DNA of 64,000 bases. It comes from Saccharicrinis carchari. Its GTDB lineage: Bacteria > Bacteroidota > Bacteroidia > Bacteroidales > Marinilabiliaceae. The stretch is from assembly GCF_900182605.1 (NCBI RefSeq), contig NZ_FXTB01000003.1, forward strand, positions 372,001-436,000, written 5' to 3'. Positions within the stretch are counted from its first letter, which is position 1. Every line of letters begins with the position of its first letter. Below the pieces are notes generated by a model. It had not been told where the DNA came from. It made no database searches and saw nothing but the letters and a program-made list of their open reading frames with translations. The position numbers and the translations under genes were made by a program. This document shows positions 17,091-25,704 of this stretch, in pieces.

Positions 17091-17513
17091 CTAAAATTCC
17101 GGTCGTTTTAATAGTTCAGAATAAATTACCGCTGCGCGCAAATCAAAATCCTTTATATATCCGCCGGTGCTTTCCTCCTCTTCCAGCTCAATTGTCTTTT
17201 TTATATCGCTTGTGCGTTTAATACGTGAAAAACTCTGCTCCATTTGCTTTTTCTTTTCTTCCATCGAATTATCCAACACCCTTTCTTTGAGTGGCTGGTC
17301 CGGGTACATGGCAGCAGGCTGAACCACTGTGGCACGTGTGCCGGGGGCTCCCTCTATAGTTCTGTCGTCCGGTTCAAAGCCTTCACCGTCTTCATCTTCT
17401 TCAAAAATAGGCGGGGTAGCTTCCTTGGCTTTTTGTGCGTTCTTTTTAATAAAACTATAGAAAACCGCAATTATGGCAAATACAATATAGAGTAAATCTC
17501 CTAAATTTTCCAT
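17091..17513 (-). CDS. Hypothetical single-pass membrane protein
   Basis: A 140-residue protein I do not recognise. One membrane helix lies at 6-22 (LLYIVFAIIAVFYSFI), followed by basic residues KKNAQKAK, so the rest is probably cytoplasmic. The soluble part is acidic and low in complexity from 35 to 60 (EEDEDGEGFEPDD), then mixed. It ends with a short conserved-looking segment DLRAAVIYSELLKRPEF. Similar short membrane-anchored acidic proteins are common beside greA in this phylum, but no function is known to me. Confidence 0.75.
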   Translation of the reverse strand: MENLGDLLYIVFAIIAVFYSFIKKNAQKAKEATPPIFEEDEDGEGFEPDDRTIEGAPGTRATVVQPAAMYPDQPLKERVLDNSMEEKKKQMEQSFSRIKRTSDIKKTIELEEEESTGGYIKDFDLRAAVIYSELLKRPEF

Positions 17514-17656
17514 TTTTATTTTTTATTTAAACAATAAAGTTATAAAAATTTCTGTTGGTTTAGCATGGGCATGGTCTTTTTTTATTCAGACCCTTCACAG
17601 CAGTAGTTTTTTAATAAATTTGTAAAGTTATTTAAGCTGATATGCATGAAACTTGC

Positions 17657-17678
17657 GCCCGAACGGTTGGGGCAGGCT
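17657..17678 (+). repeat. Short palindromic unit ending GGGGCAGGCT (copy 1)
   Basis: GCCCGAAC and GTTGGGGC form an imperfect inverted repeat followed by AGGCT. The 3' ten bases (GGGGCAGGCT, 17669-17678) recur exactly at 28005-28014, also after a short inverted repeat and upstream of a plus-strand gene. It may be a small dispersed repeat. Confidence 0.4.
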
Positions 17679-17778
17679 AGGGGGAGTTTTACTCATTTAA
17701 CCTGAGCCGTCCTACAGTAGGGAAATAACCATGGTGGCGAGTTTCATTTGGCATGTTTACAAACTATATTTTATACAT

Positions 17779-18213
17779 ATGAAAAATAAATTGTTGATTA
17801 TTTCTATCCTTTCTTTATTCCTATTAGTGTCGTGCACAGATACCGAAGAAATTATACCTACGCGACGCTTTAATGCGCAAATTGAGGGTATAGACACAGA
17901 TCCACGGTATAATCAGGAAAATCCGTTTATAATACGAAGAGATTCGTACGGCAATCTTATCGGGAACGCCGGCGTGGTTATTTATAAACTACCCCCTGAT
18001 TTTTATTTTGTTTTTGATTTAATGTGCCCCTACGAAAAAAATTTTGGTAGCCTTATCGAAATTGAAGATGATATTTTTGGTGTTTGTCCTACGTGTGGCT
18101 CAAAGTATTTCCTTGCCACCGAAGCTGGTGAAAAACAAGAAGGCCCTTCGGATTGGCCGCTCTACAAGTATAAATCACAAATACTAAACGGCACGCTGCA
18201 TATATGGAATTAG
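17779..18213 (+). CDS. Lipoprotein with Rieske-like fold and altered cluster ligands
   Basis: A 144-residue lipoprotein: signal peptide MKNKLLIISILSLFLLVSC with lipobox LVSC (C19 would be lipidated). The C-terminal half follows the Rieske layout: C83-P-Y85, then 17 residues, then C103-P-T-C106-G-S-K-Y, then a GPSDWPLYKYK segment like the GP-x-x-x-PL-x-x-Y end of Rieske domains. A normal Rieske domain has C-x-H and C-x-x-H; here the two histidines are Tyr and Cys. It may have lost the [2Fe-2S] cluster or bind metal differently. The ATG at 17779 gives the signal peptide; the frame is open upstream to 17731. Cell location is outer or inner membrane, which cannot be told. Confidence 0.75.
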   Translation: MKNKLLIISILSLFLLVSCTDTEEIIPTRRFNAQIEGIDTDPRYNQENPFIIRRDSYGNLIGNAGVVIYKLPPDFYFVFDLMCPYEKNFGSLIEIEDDIFGVCPTCGSKYFLATEAGEKQEGPSDWPLYKYKSQILNGTLHIWN

Positions 18214-18252
18214 CGCTACAATTGTTTATGCAGTCAGCAATAATTTTTCATA

Positions 18253-18295
18253 AAACCAAAAAGCTCCGAACAAAAAATTCGGAGCTTTTTGGTTT
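18253..18295. terminator. Bidirectional terminator between convergent genes
   Basis: A perfect 18-bp inverted repeat (left arm 18253-18270, right arm 18278-18295, loop CAAAAAA) with GCTCCGAA core and T-rich ends on both strands. It lies between the lipoprotein gene and the M16 protease gene, which converge. Confidence 0.9.
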
Positions 18296-18335
18296 TTGAT
18301 CGCCACAGGCTTGTTAGTACCGCTACACAACTTAA

Positions 18336-21152
18336 CTATTCTACCTGTGCAGGGTTCATCACCACTTCAATCGAATCGTAGTTTTTGAATAGCTTCCGGG
18401 CAAATTTTTTCACTTCTTTAGCGCTTATGTCGTTTATCATTTTGTTGTAGTCTTCGGTGCTTACAACAGGTTCGTCGTTAATTAGTGAACCCCTAATTAC
18501 GCTTAGCCAAAAACTATTCTGATCTTCCGCTTCTTCACGATTTTTCAAATAGTTTTTCTTTATCTCGTTCAAGTCGTTAAGGATAGGCCCGTTTTTGGCC
18601 AGCTTAACTATTTCCTGTTTCATTATCTCGCTCAAACGCTCCCTTTTTTCGGGGTCGGTATCAAAACTCATGGCGATGGAAGCACGCTCATATGGACGTT
18701 TTGAAATGGATGGACGTACGCTAACCCCGTAACTGCCACCTTCTTCTTCGCGGATGGTTTCCAGGTATCTTTTGCTCAACAGGTCGGCTATTACCCTTAC
18801 ATAGGTTCTGGTTTTCAGGTTGTACTCCACATCGTTATACAAGGAATAATAAACCGTTGATTTTGGAACTTCCATTTCGCGCTCAATAACCCTTGCACTG
18901 GCTCCTGGAGCCGGTTTAATTTTATGGTTTACCCATGTTTCTGTTCGTTCCGAAGCGCTTAAGTTGCCAATGTATTTTTTTATCAGTGGCATATCTCTTT
19001 CCAACTCGATATTACCCACAAATATAAAGGTGAAATCACTGGCATCCTGAAAACGATCTTTGTAAATAGCTACTGCCTTATCGTAATCCAACTGGTTTAC
19101 AAAGTCTTCGTTAAAAAGCAGATTTCGCGGGTTGTAATTAGTGCGCAGCACACTAATGGTATCACTAAAAGCTCTGTTGTTATCCGTTTTTATATATACC
19201 AGGCGGTTTTTCAAAGAGCCTACGAGTGTTTCGTACGAATCTTTCTCAAAACGGGGTTCTTGAAATTTAAGATAGAGCAACTGTAGCATCGTTTCAAAAT
19301 CTTTTGGCGATGCCGACCCTCTAAAACCCTCGCTCACATCACCCAAAGTGGCGGACACATTGGCAATTTTTCCACTAAGTTTTTTCTTAAGCTGCGTAGC
19401 ATCAAAGGTGCCAGCACCCGACATAGCGGCAATGTTGGTTACCAAATTACCCGTTGCCAGTTCATCTTCCTCTAACAAGGACATTCCGCCAAAGCTGTGT
19501 GCACTGAACAGTATTTCATCCTTGCTTAATTCTGTTGGTAAAATAACCACCTGAGCCCCATTCTCCAGTTTATACATCATAGCATCTGTTCCATCTACCG
19601 GCTTTTCTTCGATCACTGCTTTTTCTGTCAGCTCTTGTGCAACCAAAGGACTGTCGTCAGCATCATCGTGATAAGGTTCCAATTTTGTCATCAGCACGGT
19701 TTCTACCGCTGCCATCAACTCGTCTTTGGTAGGATAGGTAATTTCATCTTTATCGGGACCCGAAATGGTGATCACACTATTTGGCACGTTTCCAAAATCG
19801 CCAAAGAGCGCGTGCACCTCGTTGAGGGTGATGGCAGGGATTGTTTTTTTGGCAAATTCCAGCTCCCATTCAATAGATGGCAACGGACTTGCTTTAAGAA
19901 AATGATCGCCCAATTGCTTGGCCCAGGTGTCATTTTTAATTTTCTCGCGATCTTCGTAATAGGTTTCGTAACTGCGTAGTAACTCCGTTTTGGTACGTTC
20001 CAATTCCGACTCATTAAAACCGAATCTGCGTGCCCTTTCAAGCTCTGTTACCATCAGTGCAAAAGCTTCTTTTTCTTTATTCTCCTTGGGGTTGATACTT
20101 AAATAAGCCGCATCTTTGGTACGGGCAAGTGTAAAATGACCTACGCCCATGCTCAAGGCGGGGCAATCGGGTTTACGGGTGAGCTCACTCAAACGATTGC
20201 TCATCATCATACGGAACATACGTTGCGCCATGCCTGTGCGCATGTAAGCTTCGTTATGCTCGGCAACCGGATTGTTGCGAAAAATCCAGTTTATACCAAC
20301 TCCCTGCGCTTCTTTGTCTTTAGCTACCACAAACCCCATTTCTTCGGAATCTTCAATGGGGTAGTAAACCCTTTCGGCAGGATTTTCTTTCGCCGGTATT
20401 TTTGAGAATAGTGTTTTTACTTTTTGCTCTACCTTTTCCGTATCTACATCCCCAACTACCACTACGGCTTGCAAATCAGGACGATACCATTTGTCGTAGT
20501 AATCTCTTAATTCCTGATGATCAAAGTTATTGATGATATCCAGCGAACCAATTACATCACGCTCGGCATACTTTGAATTATTATAAACATAAGGCATGGT
20601 TTGTTTCATCAAGCGGAAACCGGAATTTCTCCGGGTACGCCATTCCTCGCGTATAACACCTCTTTCTGCTTCAATTTCATCACCTTCTAACAATAAACCG
20701 CCCGACCAATCGTGCAGCACCAACAAGGCAGAGTCTAACAAACCTTCGCGGATGGTGGGTATATTGCTCAAATTATACACTGTTTCGTCCTGAGAAGTAT
20801 ATGCATTGATATCCCTGCCAAATTTAACGCCATTTGCTTCGAGATATTTAAGCATGCTTTTACCAGGATAATGCTCCAAACCGTTAAAAGCCATGTGCTC
20901 CAGAAAGTGTGCCAGTCCATTTTGCGAATCTTCCTCAAGGATGGCACCAACATTTTGCACAAAGTAAATACTTGCTCTTTCTTTGGGCTCCTGATTTTTC
21001 ATGATATAGTAGGTCATGCCGTTGGATAACTTTCCATGCTTGACCTCGGGATTTAACGGAATACTTGTTGAATTTTGGGCTTTTAGCCATACGCCTGGCA
21101 GCAATAGAGCAGCTACCAATAATGCTGTTATGTATTTGTTCATTGTACGCAT
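18336..21152 (-). CDS. M16 family zinc protease (pitrilysin/insulinase type), exported
   Basis: A 938-residue protein with a signal peptide (about 5-26, ending LKAQ) and four M16 half-domains. The first domain has the inverted zinc motif H82-F-L-E85-H86, with the third ligand E163 in EAERGVI 77 residues later. The second half of the protein (from about 530) lacks the motif, as in other single-chain members, and supplies substrate-binding arginine/tyrosine residues. It probably degrades peptides in the periplasm. Two ATGs are possible (21152 and 21143); the shorter gives a more typical signal peptide. It converges with the lipoprotein gene and stands alone. Confidence 0.92.
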   Translation of the reverse strand: MRTMNKYITALLVAALLLPGVWLKAQNSTSIPLNPEVKHGKLSNGMTYYIMKNQEPKERASIYFVQNVGAILEEDSQNGLAHFLEHMAFNGLEHYPGKSMLKYLEANGVKFGRDINAYTSQDETVYNLSNIPTIREGLLDSALLVLHDWSGGLLLEGDEIEAERGVIREEWRTRRNSGFRLMKQTMPYVYNNSKYAERDVIGSLDIINNFDHQELRDYYDKWYRPDLQAVVVVGDVDTEKVEQKVKTLFSKIPAKENPAERVYYPIEDSEEMGFVVAKDKEAQGVGINWIFRNNPVAEHNEAYMRTGMAQRMFRMMMSNRLSELTRKPDCPALSMGVGHFTLARTKDAAYLSINPKENKEKEAFALMVTELERARRFGFNESELERTKTELLRSYETYYEDREKIKNDTWAKQLGDHFLKASPLPSIEWELEFAKKTIPAITLNEVHALFGDFGNVPNSVITISGPDKDEITYPTKDELMAAVETVLMTKLEPYHDDADDSPLVAQELTEKAVIEEKPVDGTDAMMYKLENGAQVVILPTELSKDEILFSAHSFGGMSLLEEDELATGNLVTNIAAMSGAGTFDATQLKKKLSGKIANVSATLGDVSEGFRGSASPKDFETMLQLLYLKFQEPRFEKDSYETLVGSLKNRLVYIKTDNNRAFSDTISVLRTNYNPRNLLFNEDFVNQLDYDKAVAIYKDRFQDASDFTFIFVGNIELERDMPLIKKYIGNLSASERTETWVNHKIKPAPGASARVIEREMEVPKSTVYYSLYNDVEYNLKTRTYVRVIADLLSKRYLETIREEEGGSYGVSVRPSISKRPYERASIAMSFDTDPEKRERLSEIMKQEIVKLAKNGPILNDLNEIKKNYLKNREEAEDQNSFWLSVIRGSLINDEPVVSTEDYNKMINDISAKEVKKFARKLFKNYDSIEVVMNPAQVE

Positions 21153-21310
21153 TTTATATTTATACTAAGAATTCTTTCTGTATGATTATCCGAAAAAACG
21201 CCAGCCTTTTGAAAGGCAAGGGGCAGTCTTTGATATGCGATACCTGCTACTTGCATCCTACTATTTTTCTGACTTTTACGGATGAGATTTGTACTTTGTC
21301 GTTAATTCAG

Positions 21311-22621
21311 TTATTCAAATTTTTTTATTTTATCCAGCATGGTTTGCAATATCACATCATCGGTAACCTCCATGCCTTCGGTTGCCAATCGGCCAATGTT
21401 GCGAATCGTCGCATCAATATCATCGTCGATTATTCCGTTTAGGCCATTTAAGTGATTGTGGTTCATGGCCAGCAGCGAGGATTGTATGGCCGCCCCAACG
21501 CTGGAGGATATTTTATGCGAACAGCCGAATTTGGCACCGTCGCAAATCATACCGGTAACACTGCCGGTCATGTTTTGCAAAGTCATTCCCAGTTGCTCCA
21601 GGTTACCACCCATAATATAGGTAATGCCACATGCTGCACCTGTTGTTGACAAAAGAACACCACACAGCGCCGACAGTTGCCCTACAAAGGATTTCATATA
21701 AATACTCACCAGCAGCGCCAAGGTCATGGCTCTAAGTAATTTATCCTGGCTTGCTCCCAGCTCCTGGGCCACCACCACCACAGGTATAGTCACACTAATG
21801 CCTTGGTTTCCGCTTCCGCAATTGGACATAACAGGCATGGAGCTACCTGCCATACGCGCATCCGAAGCAGCTGCGGCAAGCATGATAGACTTATTCATCA
21901 GGTCTTTCGATAATAGCCCTTTTTCCATACTTAACATCATCGACTTTCCTACCTGCAGGCCGTAGTTTCCGGTTAAGCCTTCTCTTGCAATGTTGTTATT
22001 TAGTGTTATTCCCTTTTGAAGAAACTCAATATCCTCTATTTTTACTTCTTGAACAAAATTATAGATTTTCTTAAAATTCCATTCTTTAAAATCGTTCCTT
22101 ACGGTATCGGCTTTGCCGCTATTTTTTTTAAAAATAACATTACCGTTTTTTTCTTTAAGCACTACGTTGGTGTGGCGGTTTTCAATAATTACCCTTCCGG
22201 TATGGTTTCCACTGTAGCACGTACACTCGATATACAACTTGGGTACGTCGGATTTAACATCTATCGATACCAAATTTTGGTTGACAAACTCTTTTGATTT
22301 CTCAATAATATCGGTGCTTATGCCATCCAGTACTTCGAGTTCGTACTTTGGGTTGCCTCCCAGTGCACCCATGGCCCCGGCAATTGTTAAACCTACCATG
22401 CCCGAGCCCGGTATGCCAACGCCTATCCCGTTTTTAAAAATGTTACCACTTACCCTGAGCTTAATTTTTTCGGGTTCTTCGTTTAAAATTTCTCTACTTA
22501 AAGCTGCGGCATAGGCTACAGCTATCGGTTCGGTGCAACCCAGTGCCGGAACAAATTCTTCTTTAAGCTTACATAAAAAGTCATTGTACATGGTATGCTC
22601 TTTAAAGGTGTAGGACATCAA
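21311..22621 (-). CDS. cyuA: L-cysteine desulfidase family protein (CyuA/UPF0597)
   Basis: A 436-residue protein of the YhaM/CyuA family, related to the iron-sulfur L-serine dehydratase alpha chain. The N-terminal signature is VPALGCTEPIAVAYA (C29). Further conserved cysteines lie in MSNCGSGNQG, SALCGVL and ICDGAKFGCSHK, consistent with a [4Fe-4S] cluster. CyuA and the archaeal cysteine desulfidase convert L-cysteine to pyruvate, ammonia and sulfide; that role is taken from the family. It starts 24 residues before the PALGCTEP block, close to the E. coli spacing. It is on the same strand as dsbD, 60 bp downstream of it. Confidence 0.88.
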   Translation of the reverse strand: MMSYTFKEHTMYNDFLCKLKEEFVPALGCTEPIAVAYAAALSREILNEEPEKIKLRVSGNIFKNGIGVGIPGSGMVGLTIAGAMGALGGNPKYELEVLDGISTDIIEKSKEFVNQNLVSIDVKSDVPKLYIECTCYSGNHTGRVIIENRHTNVVLKEKNGNVIFKKNSGKADTVRNDFKEWNFKKIYNFVQEVKIEDIEFLQKGITLNNNIAREGLTGNYGLQVGKSMMLSMEKGLLSKDLMNKSIMLAAAASDARMAGSSMPVMSNCGSGNQGISVTIPVVVVAQELGASQDKLLRAMTLALLVSIYMKSFVGQLSALCGVLLSTTGAACGITYIMGGNLEQLGMTLQNMTGSVTGMICDGAKFGCSHKISSSVGAAIQSSLLAMNHNHLNGLNGIIDDDIDATIRNIGRLATEGMEVTDDVILQTMLDKIKKFE

Positions 22622-22681
22622 CTTAGTTTAGATTAAACCAAGCAAAGTAAACGATCTTGCTTATGAGGTATTGCAACTTCC

Positions 22682-24778
22682 TTATTTTTTGTGGAAGTTT
22701 TCCTTTGCCTTTTGCAACCATTCGGCATAGGCTTTTTTGTTTGGTTCGTATCCTCTGGGTTCAACCAGATTTTCCTCTGAATGATCTACAATGGCATAAT
22801 AGGGCTGGCTATTTATGTTGTATCTCGAAATCTGGAAGTCACTCCATTTACCACCAATTGTGGTTATCTTTTTACCCGTTGTTTCGGATGTGTAATGCTC
22901 TTCTTTGGGCAGATTTTTTTTGAAGTCAACATATAATGCCACCACAACAAAATCGTTAAGCATCAGTGAATTAACTGCCGGGTCGGACCATACATTAATT
23001 TCCATTTGACGGCAATTGACACAAGCTTTGCCGGTAAAGTCGATAAACAAAGGCTTATTCACCAATTTGGCATAAGCCAGGGCATCATCGTACTCATGAA
23101 ATACCATTAGCCCCTGGGGTCCTACATGTCTTTTTTCTTCGAGTATCCGTTGCTCATCGCTCAGCGCCGTGCTGCTCACACTAATAGCTTTTCTGGCGCG
23201 GTTACCCACTCCCTCGGGCGATTCGGCATATTCCATAGGTGGAGGGAAAGCACTAATCAGTTTTAGCGGAGCTCCCCACAAGCCGGGTATCATATAAATA
23301 GTAAAAGAAAAAACCAGCAAACCCAGCAGCAATCTGGAAACCGGCAGATGATCCATTGGAGAATCGTGGGGCAATTTCAGTTTGCCAAAGAGGTAAAACC
23401 CTAGGGCACCAAAAACTGCAATCCAAATAGCGATGAATACTTCACGTTCCAAAAGACCAAGATCCAATACCAAATCGGCATTAGATAAAAATTTAAAGGC
23501 CAGTGCCAGTTCTAAAAAGCCCAGTACCACTTTTACAGAATTTAACCAGCCGCCCGATTTAGGCAACGAGTTTAAATACCCCGGGAAAGCGGCAAATAAG
23601 GCAAAGGGTAAAGCCAAGGCCAGTGAAAAACCGAACATCCCAATGAGTGGAGCTATTCCGCCTTCGGATGCAGCGGTAACCAATAAGGCACCCACTATGG
23701 GACCTGTACACGAAAAAGAAACCAAAGCCAAGGTAAGCGCCATAAAAAACGAACCTATCAAACCACCTTTATCGGCACCCGAATCGGCTTTATTTACCCA
23801 TGATGCGGGTAACACAATTTCAAATGCTCCCAGGAAGGATATGGCAAATACCACCAGCAAAAGAAAAAAGAAAAGGTTAAACCAGTGGTTTGTGGATAAG
23901 GCATTTAACGCATCGGCACCAAAAAGCAGTACCACTACCCACCCCAGTACCACATAAATTAAAACTATGAAAATACCGTATTGAATAGCGTTTCGGATGC
24001 CTTTGGCTTTACTGGTACTTTGCTTGGTAAAAAAACTTACCGTCATGGGTATCATCGGAAAAACACAGGGTGTTAGCAGCGCAGCAAATCCACCCAGAAA
24101 CGAAAGGAAAAATATCATCCAATAGCTCCTTTCAGATTTCTCTGTGGTGCTTTGTGTTTCTATAGGCTCTGTTTCGTTACCATTTTTAATTTCAACGTCT
24201 TTTTTATCGGCACTATCACTTTGCTTTTGGGCAGTTTCATCTTCCCTTTGTTCCGCCTCTACTTTTACCGCGGAAGTATTATCGTTTTGTTTTTTTGTTG
24301 TGGCTTTTCCCTTCAGTGATAAGTCAAACTTATCATCGCCCATTACGCACATGCCGGTTTCGTTGGAGCAACTCTGAAAATCAAAAGTACCCGATACTTT
24401 CAAGGGCAATTCCTTAATAAGTATAGTCTGACGTAATTCGGCACTCTTTTCGAAGTAACTTACTTCACCTTCCCATACTTCGTCGTACTTTTTCTTAGCA
24501 TTTATGGGTTTTACATCACCCACGCGCTCGTAAGTATTGTTTTCATCAAAGTTAAACGAAATTAAGATGGGACCCAGTTCAGGGTCAAAATCGTTGGAGT
24601 ATAGATACCAGGTATCATCAATGTTGGCTTTAAAAACAACATCAATCTCATCACCCACAGCAGCATCGTTAACAGAGAGCTGCACCTTCCACTTGGCCGG
24701 CTCTAATATTTGTGCGTTGGACACTCCATTTAATATACTTAGCAATAAAATTGCAAAAAATGTAATTCCCTTACTCAT
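22682..24778 (-). CDS. dsbD: Thiol:disulfide interchange protein DsbD
   Basis: A 698-residue inner-membrane protein that carries electrons from cytoplasmic thioredoxin to the periplasm. A signal peptide (1-22) leads into a DsbD-alpha-like domain (about 25-155) with a cysteine pair in SCSNETGMCVMG. A charged linker (about 160-215, rich in K, E and D) follows, then a CcdA-like membrane domain of eight helices with cysteines in LTPCVFPMIP and SFSCTGPIVG. The C-terminal thioredoxin-like domain has C586-V-N-C589 in DFTGKACVNCRQ. All three modules and their redox cysteines are present. Downstream is cyuA, so two thiol-related genes are adjacent. Confidence 0.95.
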   Translation of the reverse strand: MSKGITFFAILLLSILNGVSNAQILEPAKWKVQLSVNDAAVGDEIDVVFKANIDDTWYLYSNDFDPELGPILISFNFDENNTYERVGDVKPINAKKKYDEVWEGEVSYFEKSAELRQTILIKELPLKVSGTFDFQSCSNETGMCVMGDDKFDLSLKGKATTKKQNDNTSAVKVEAEQREDETAQKQSDSADKKDVEIKNGNETEPIETQSTTEKSERSYWMIFFLSFLGGFAALLTPCVFPMIPMTVSFFTKQSTSKAKGIRNAIQYGIFIVLIYVVLGWVVVLLFGADALNALSTNHWFNLFFFLLLVVFAISFLGAFEIVLPASWVNKADSGADKGGLIGSFFMALTLALVSFSCTGPIVGALLVTAASEGGIAPLIGMFGFSLALALPFALFAAFPGYLNSLPKSGGWLNSVKVVLGFLELALAFKFLSNADLVLDLGLLEREVFIAIWIAVFGALGFYLFGKLKLPHDSPMDHLPVSRLLLGLLVFSFTIYMIPGLWGAPLKLISAFPPPMEYAESPEGVGNRARKAISVSSTALSDEQRILEEKRHVGPQGLMVFHEYDDALAYAKLVNKPLFIDFTGKACVNCRQMEINVWSDPAVNSLMLNDFVVVALYVDFKKNLPKEEHYTSETTGKKITTIGGKWSDFQISRYNINSQPYYAIVDHSEENLVEPRGYEPNKKAYAEWLQKAKENFHKK

Positions 24779-25237
24779 TATAATTGTATTTATAATTTTA
24801 TATATGAAGATGCAAAACGTTAATAGTACATCTTTGTTTATTTGATGTCATTATTAAAGACAGTAAACTTACACTTTAGGGTGACAAAAAAGTAGGTTCT
24901 TTGCTATGTTTTTTTAGCAGATGCACAAGTAAAGTAACGCAACCTATTCTTTTTGTCAGTAGCTCAGGCATATACACATTCAAATATATACATACGTCAT
25001 TTATATTGAAACAAAGGCCATTGCAACAAAGTAAGGTAATTTTAAGAGAAGAGAGGGTTAACAATTAGTTAATATTGTAATTACAGTAGTTTTTAAATGC
25101 CAATAAGGTAGGACACCATCTCGGGTTAAGTCTATGTTTTAAAAATGTGAAAGGGTACTAAAAGCAAAAAGCCCCGCTGTTATAGCGAGGCTTGGACTTT
25201 GCGTTGAAAATTGAAATATCAATATAAGTTTATTTCG
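24779..25237. other. Intergenic region with cold-shock gene terminator
   Basis: 459 bases between dsbD and the cold-shock gene, both on the minus strand. It holds the terminator described at 25167-25193 and presumably the dsbD promoter. A 62-codon open frame at 24876-25064 on the minus strand has no family resemblance and I do not accept it. No other structure was recognised. Confidence 0.45.
25167..25193 (-). terminator. Rho-independent terminator of the minus-strand cold-shock gene
   Basis: On the minus strand AAGCCTCGCT pairs with AGCGGGGCTT (10 bp, one wobble) around the loop ATAAC and runs into TTTGCTTTTAG. It lies 44 nt after the cold-shock gene stop. Confidence 0.75.
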
Positions 25238-25429
25238 TTATGCCAATTTAACATTTACCGCATTTAATCCTTTTTTACCTTCAGTCAGTTCAAAGACAAC
25301 ATCGTCGTCTTCTCTGATTTGGTCAATTAGACCGGTTACGTGAACGAAATATTCTTCGTTAGATTCGTTGTCCTTGATGAATCCAAAACCTTTAGATTCG
25401 TTGAAAAATTTTACTTTACCTTCTTTCAT
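25238..25429 (-). CDS. Cold-shock domain protein (copy 1)
   Basis: A 63-residue CspA-type single-stranded nucleic acid-binding protein. It contains RNP1 in SKGFGFIKD and RNP2 in EYFVHV. About three quarters of its residues are shared with the plus-strand copy at 30877-31068, about 5.5 kb away. The family acts as RNA chaperones; cold induction is not shown by the sequence. It is monocistronic, with its own promoter (25461-25489) and terminator. Confidence 0.95.
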   Translation of the reverse strand: MKEGKVKFFNESKGFGFIKDNESNEEYFVHVTGLIDQIREDDDVVFELTEGKKGLNAVNVKLA

Positions 25430-25460
25430 AATAACTTGTAAATAAAAATAACTATAAGTA

Positions 25461-25489
25461 CAAATGTATCATTAAAAGTTAAATATCAA
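25461..25489 (-). promoter_or_regulatory. Promoter of the minus-strand cold-shock gene
   Basis: On the minus strand a TTG (25487-25489) is followed after 18 nt by TACATTTG (25461-25468), which matches the Bacteroidetes TTG-N17-20-TAnnTTTG pattern. It lies about 31 nt before the ATG. Confidence 0.65.
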
Positions 25490-25584
25490 TAATAATATTG
25501 CATAAAAAGAAGAATAAATTAAATATATATATGCTATTACGGTGTGTATTTGATATAAACGATTAAACAGCACCTAACAATGGT

Positions 25585-25704
25585 ATGGAAGCACCTGGAT
25601 TATACGATGTGTTATTACTGCCTGTAGGGATTGTATATATTTTGATCTTACCAATATTAAAACCTTTTATCCGTCAATCCCATCCCATTTATCTTGCGGT
25701 ATAA
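25585..25704 (+). pseudogene. Candidate 39-codon membrane micro-ORF or gene remnant
   Basis: A plus-strand frame from ATG 25585 to TAA 25702-25704 starts MEAPGLYDVLLLPVG and continues with a hydrophobic helix, then KPFIRQSHP. The Y-D-x-x-L-L-P pattern followed by a membrane helix resembles the first residues of a Bacteroidota integral membrane protein I recall only vaguely. It overlaps the 3' end of dgt on the other strand by 48 bp. It could be a remnant, a real microprotein or chance. Confidence 0.2.

Noticed and set aside
24876-25064. A 62-codon minus-strand frame between dsbD and the cold-shock gene
   Set aside because: The translation is cysteine- and leucine-rich without motif or start context, and the region is AT-rich intergenic sequence.
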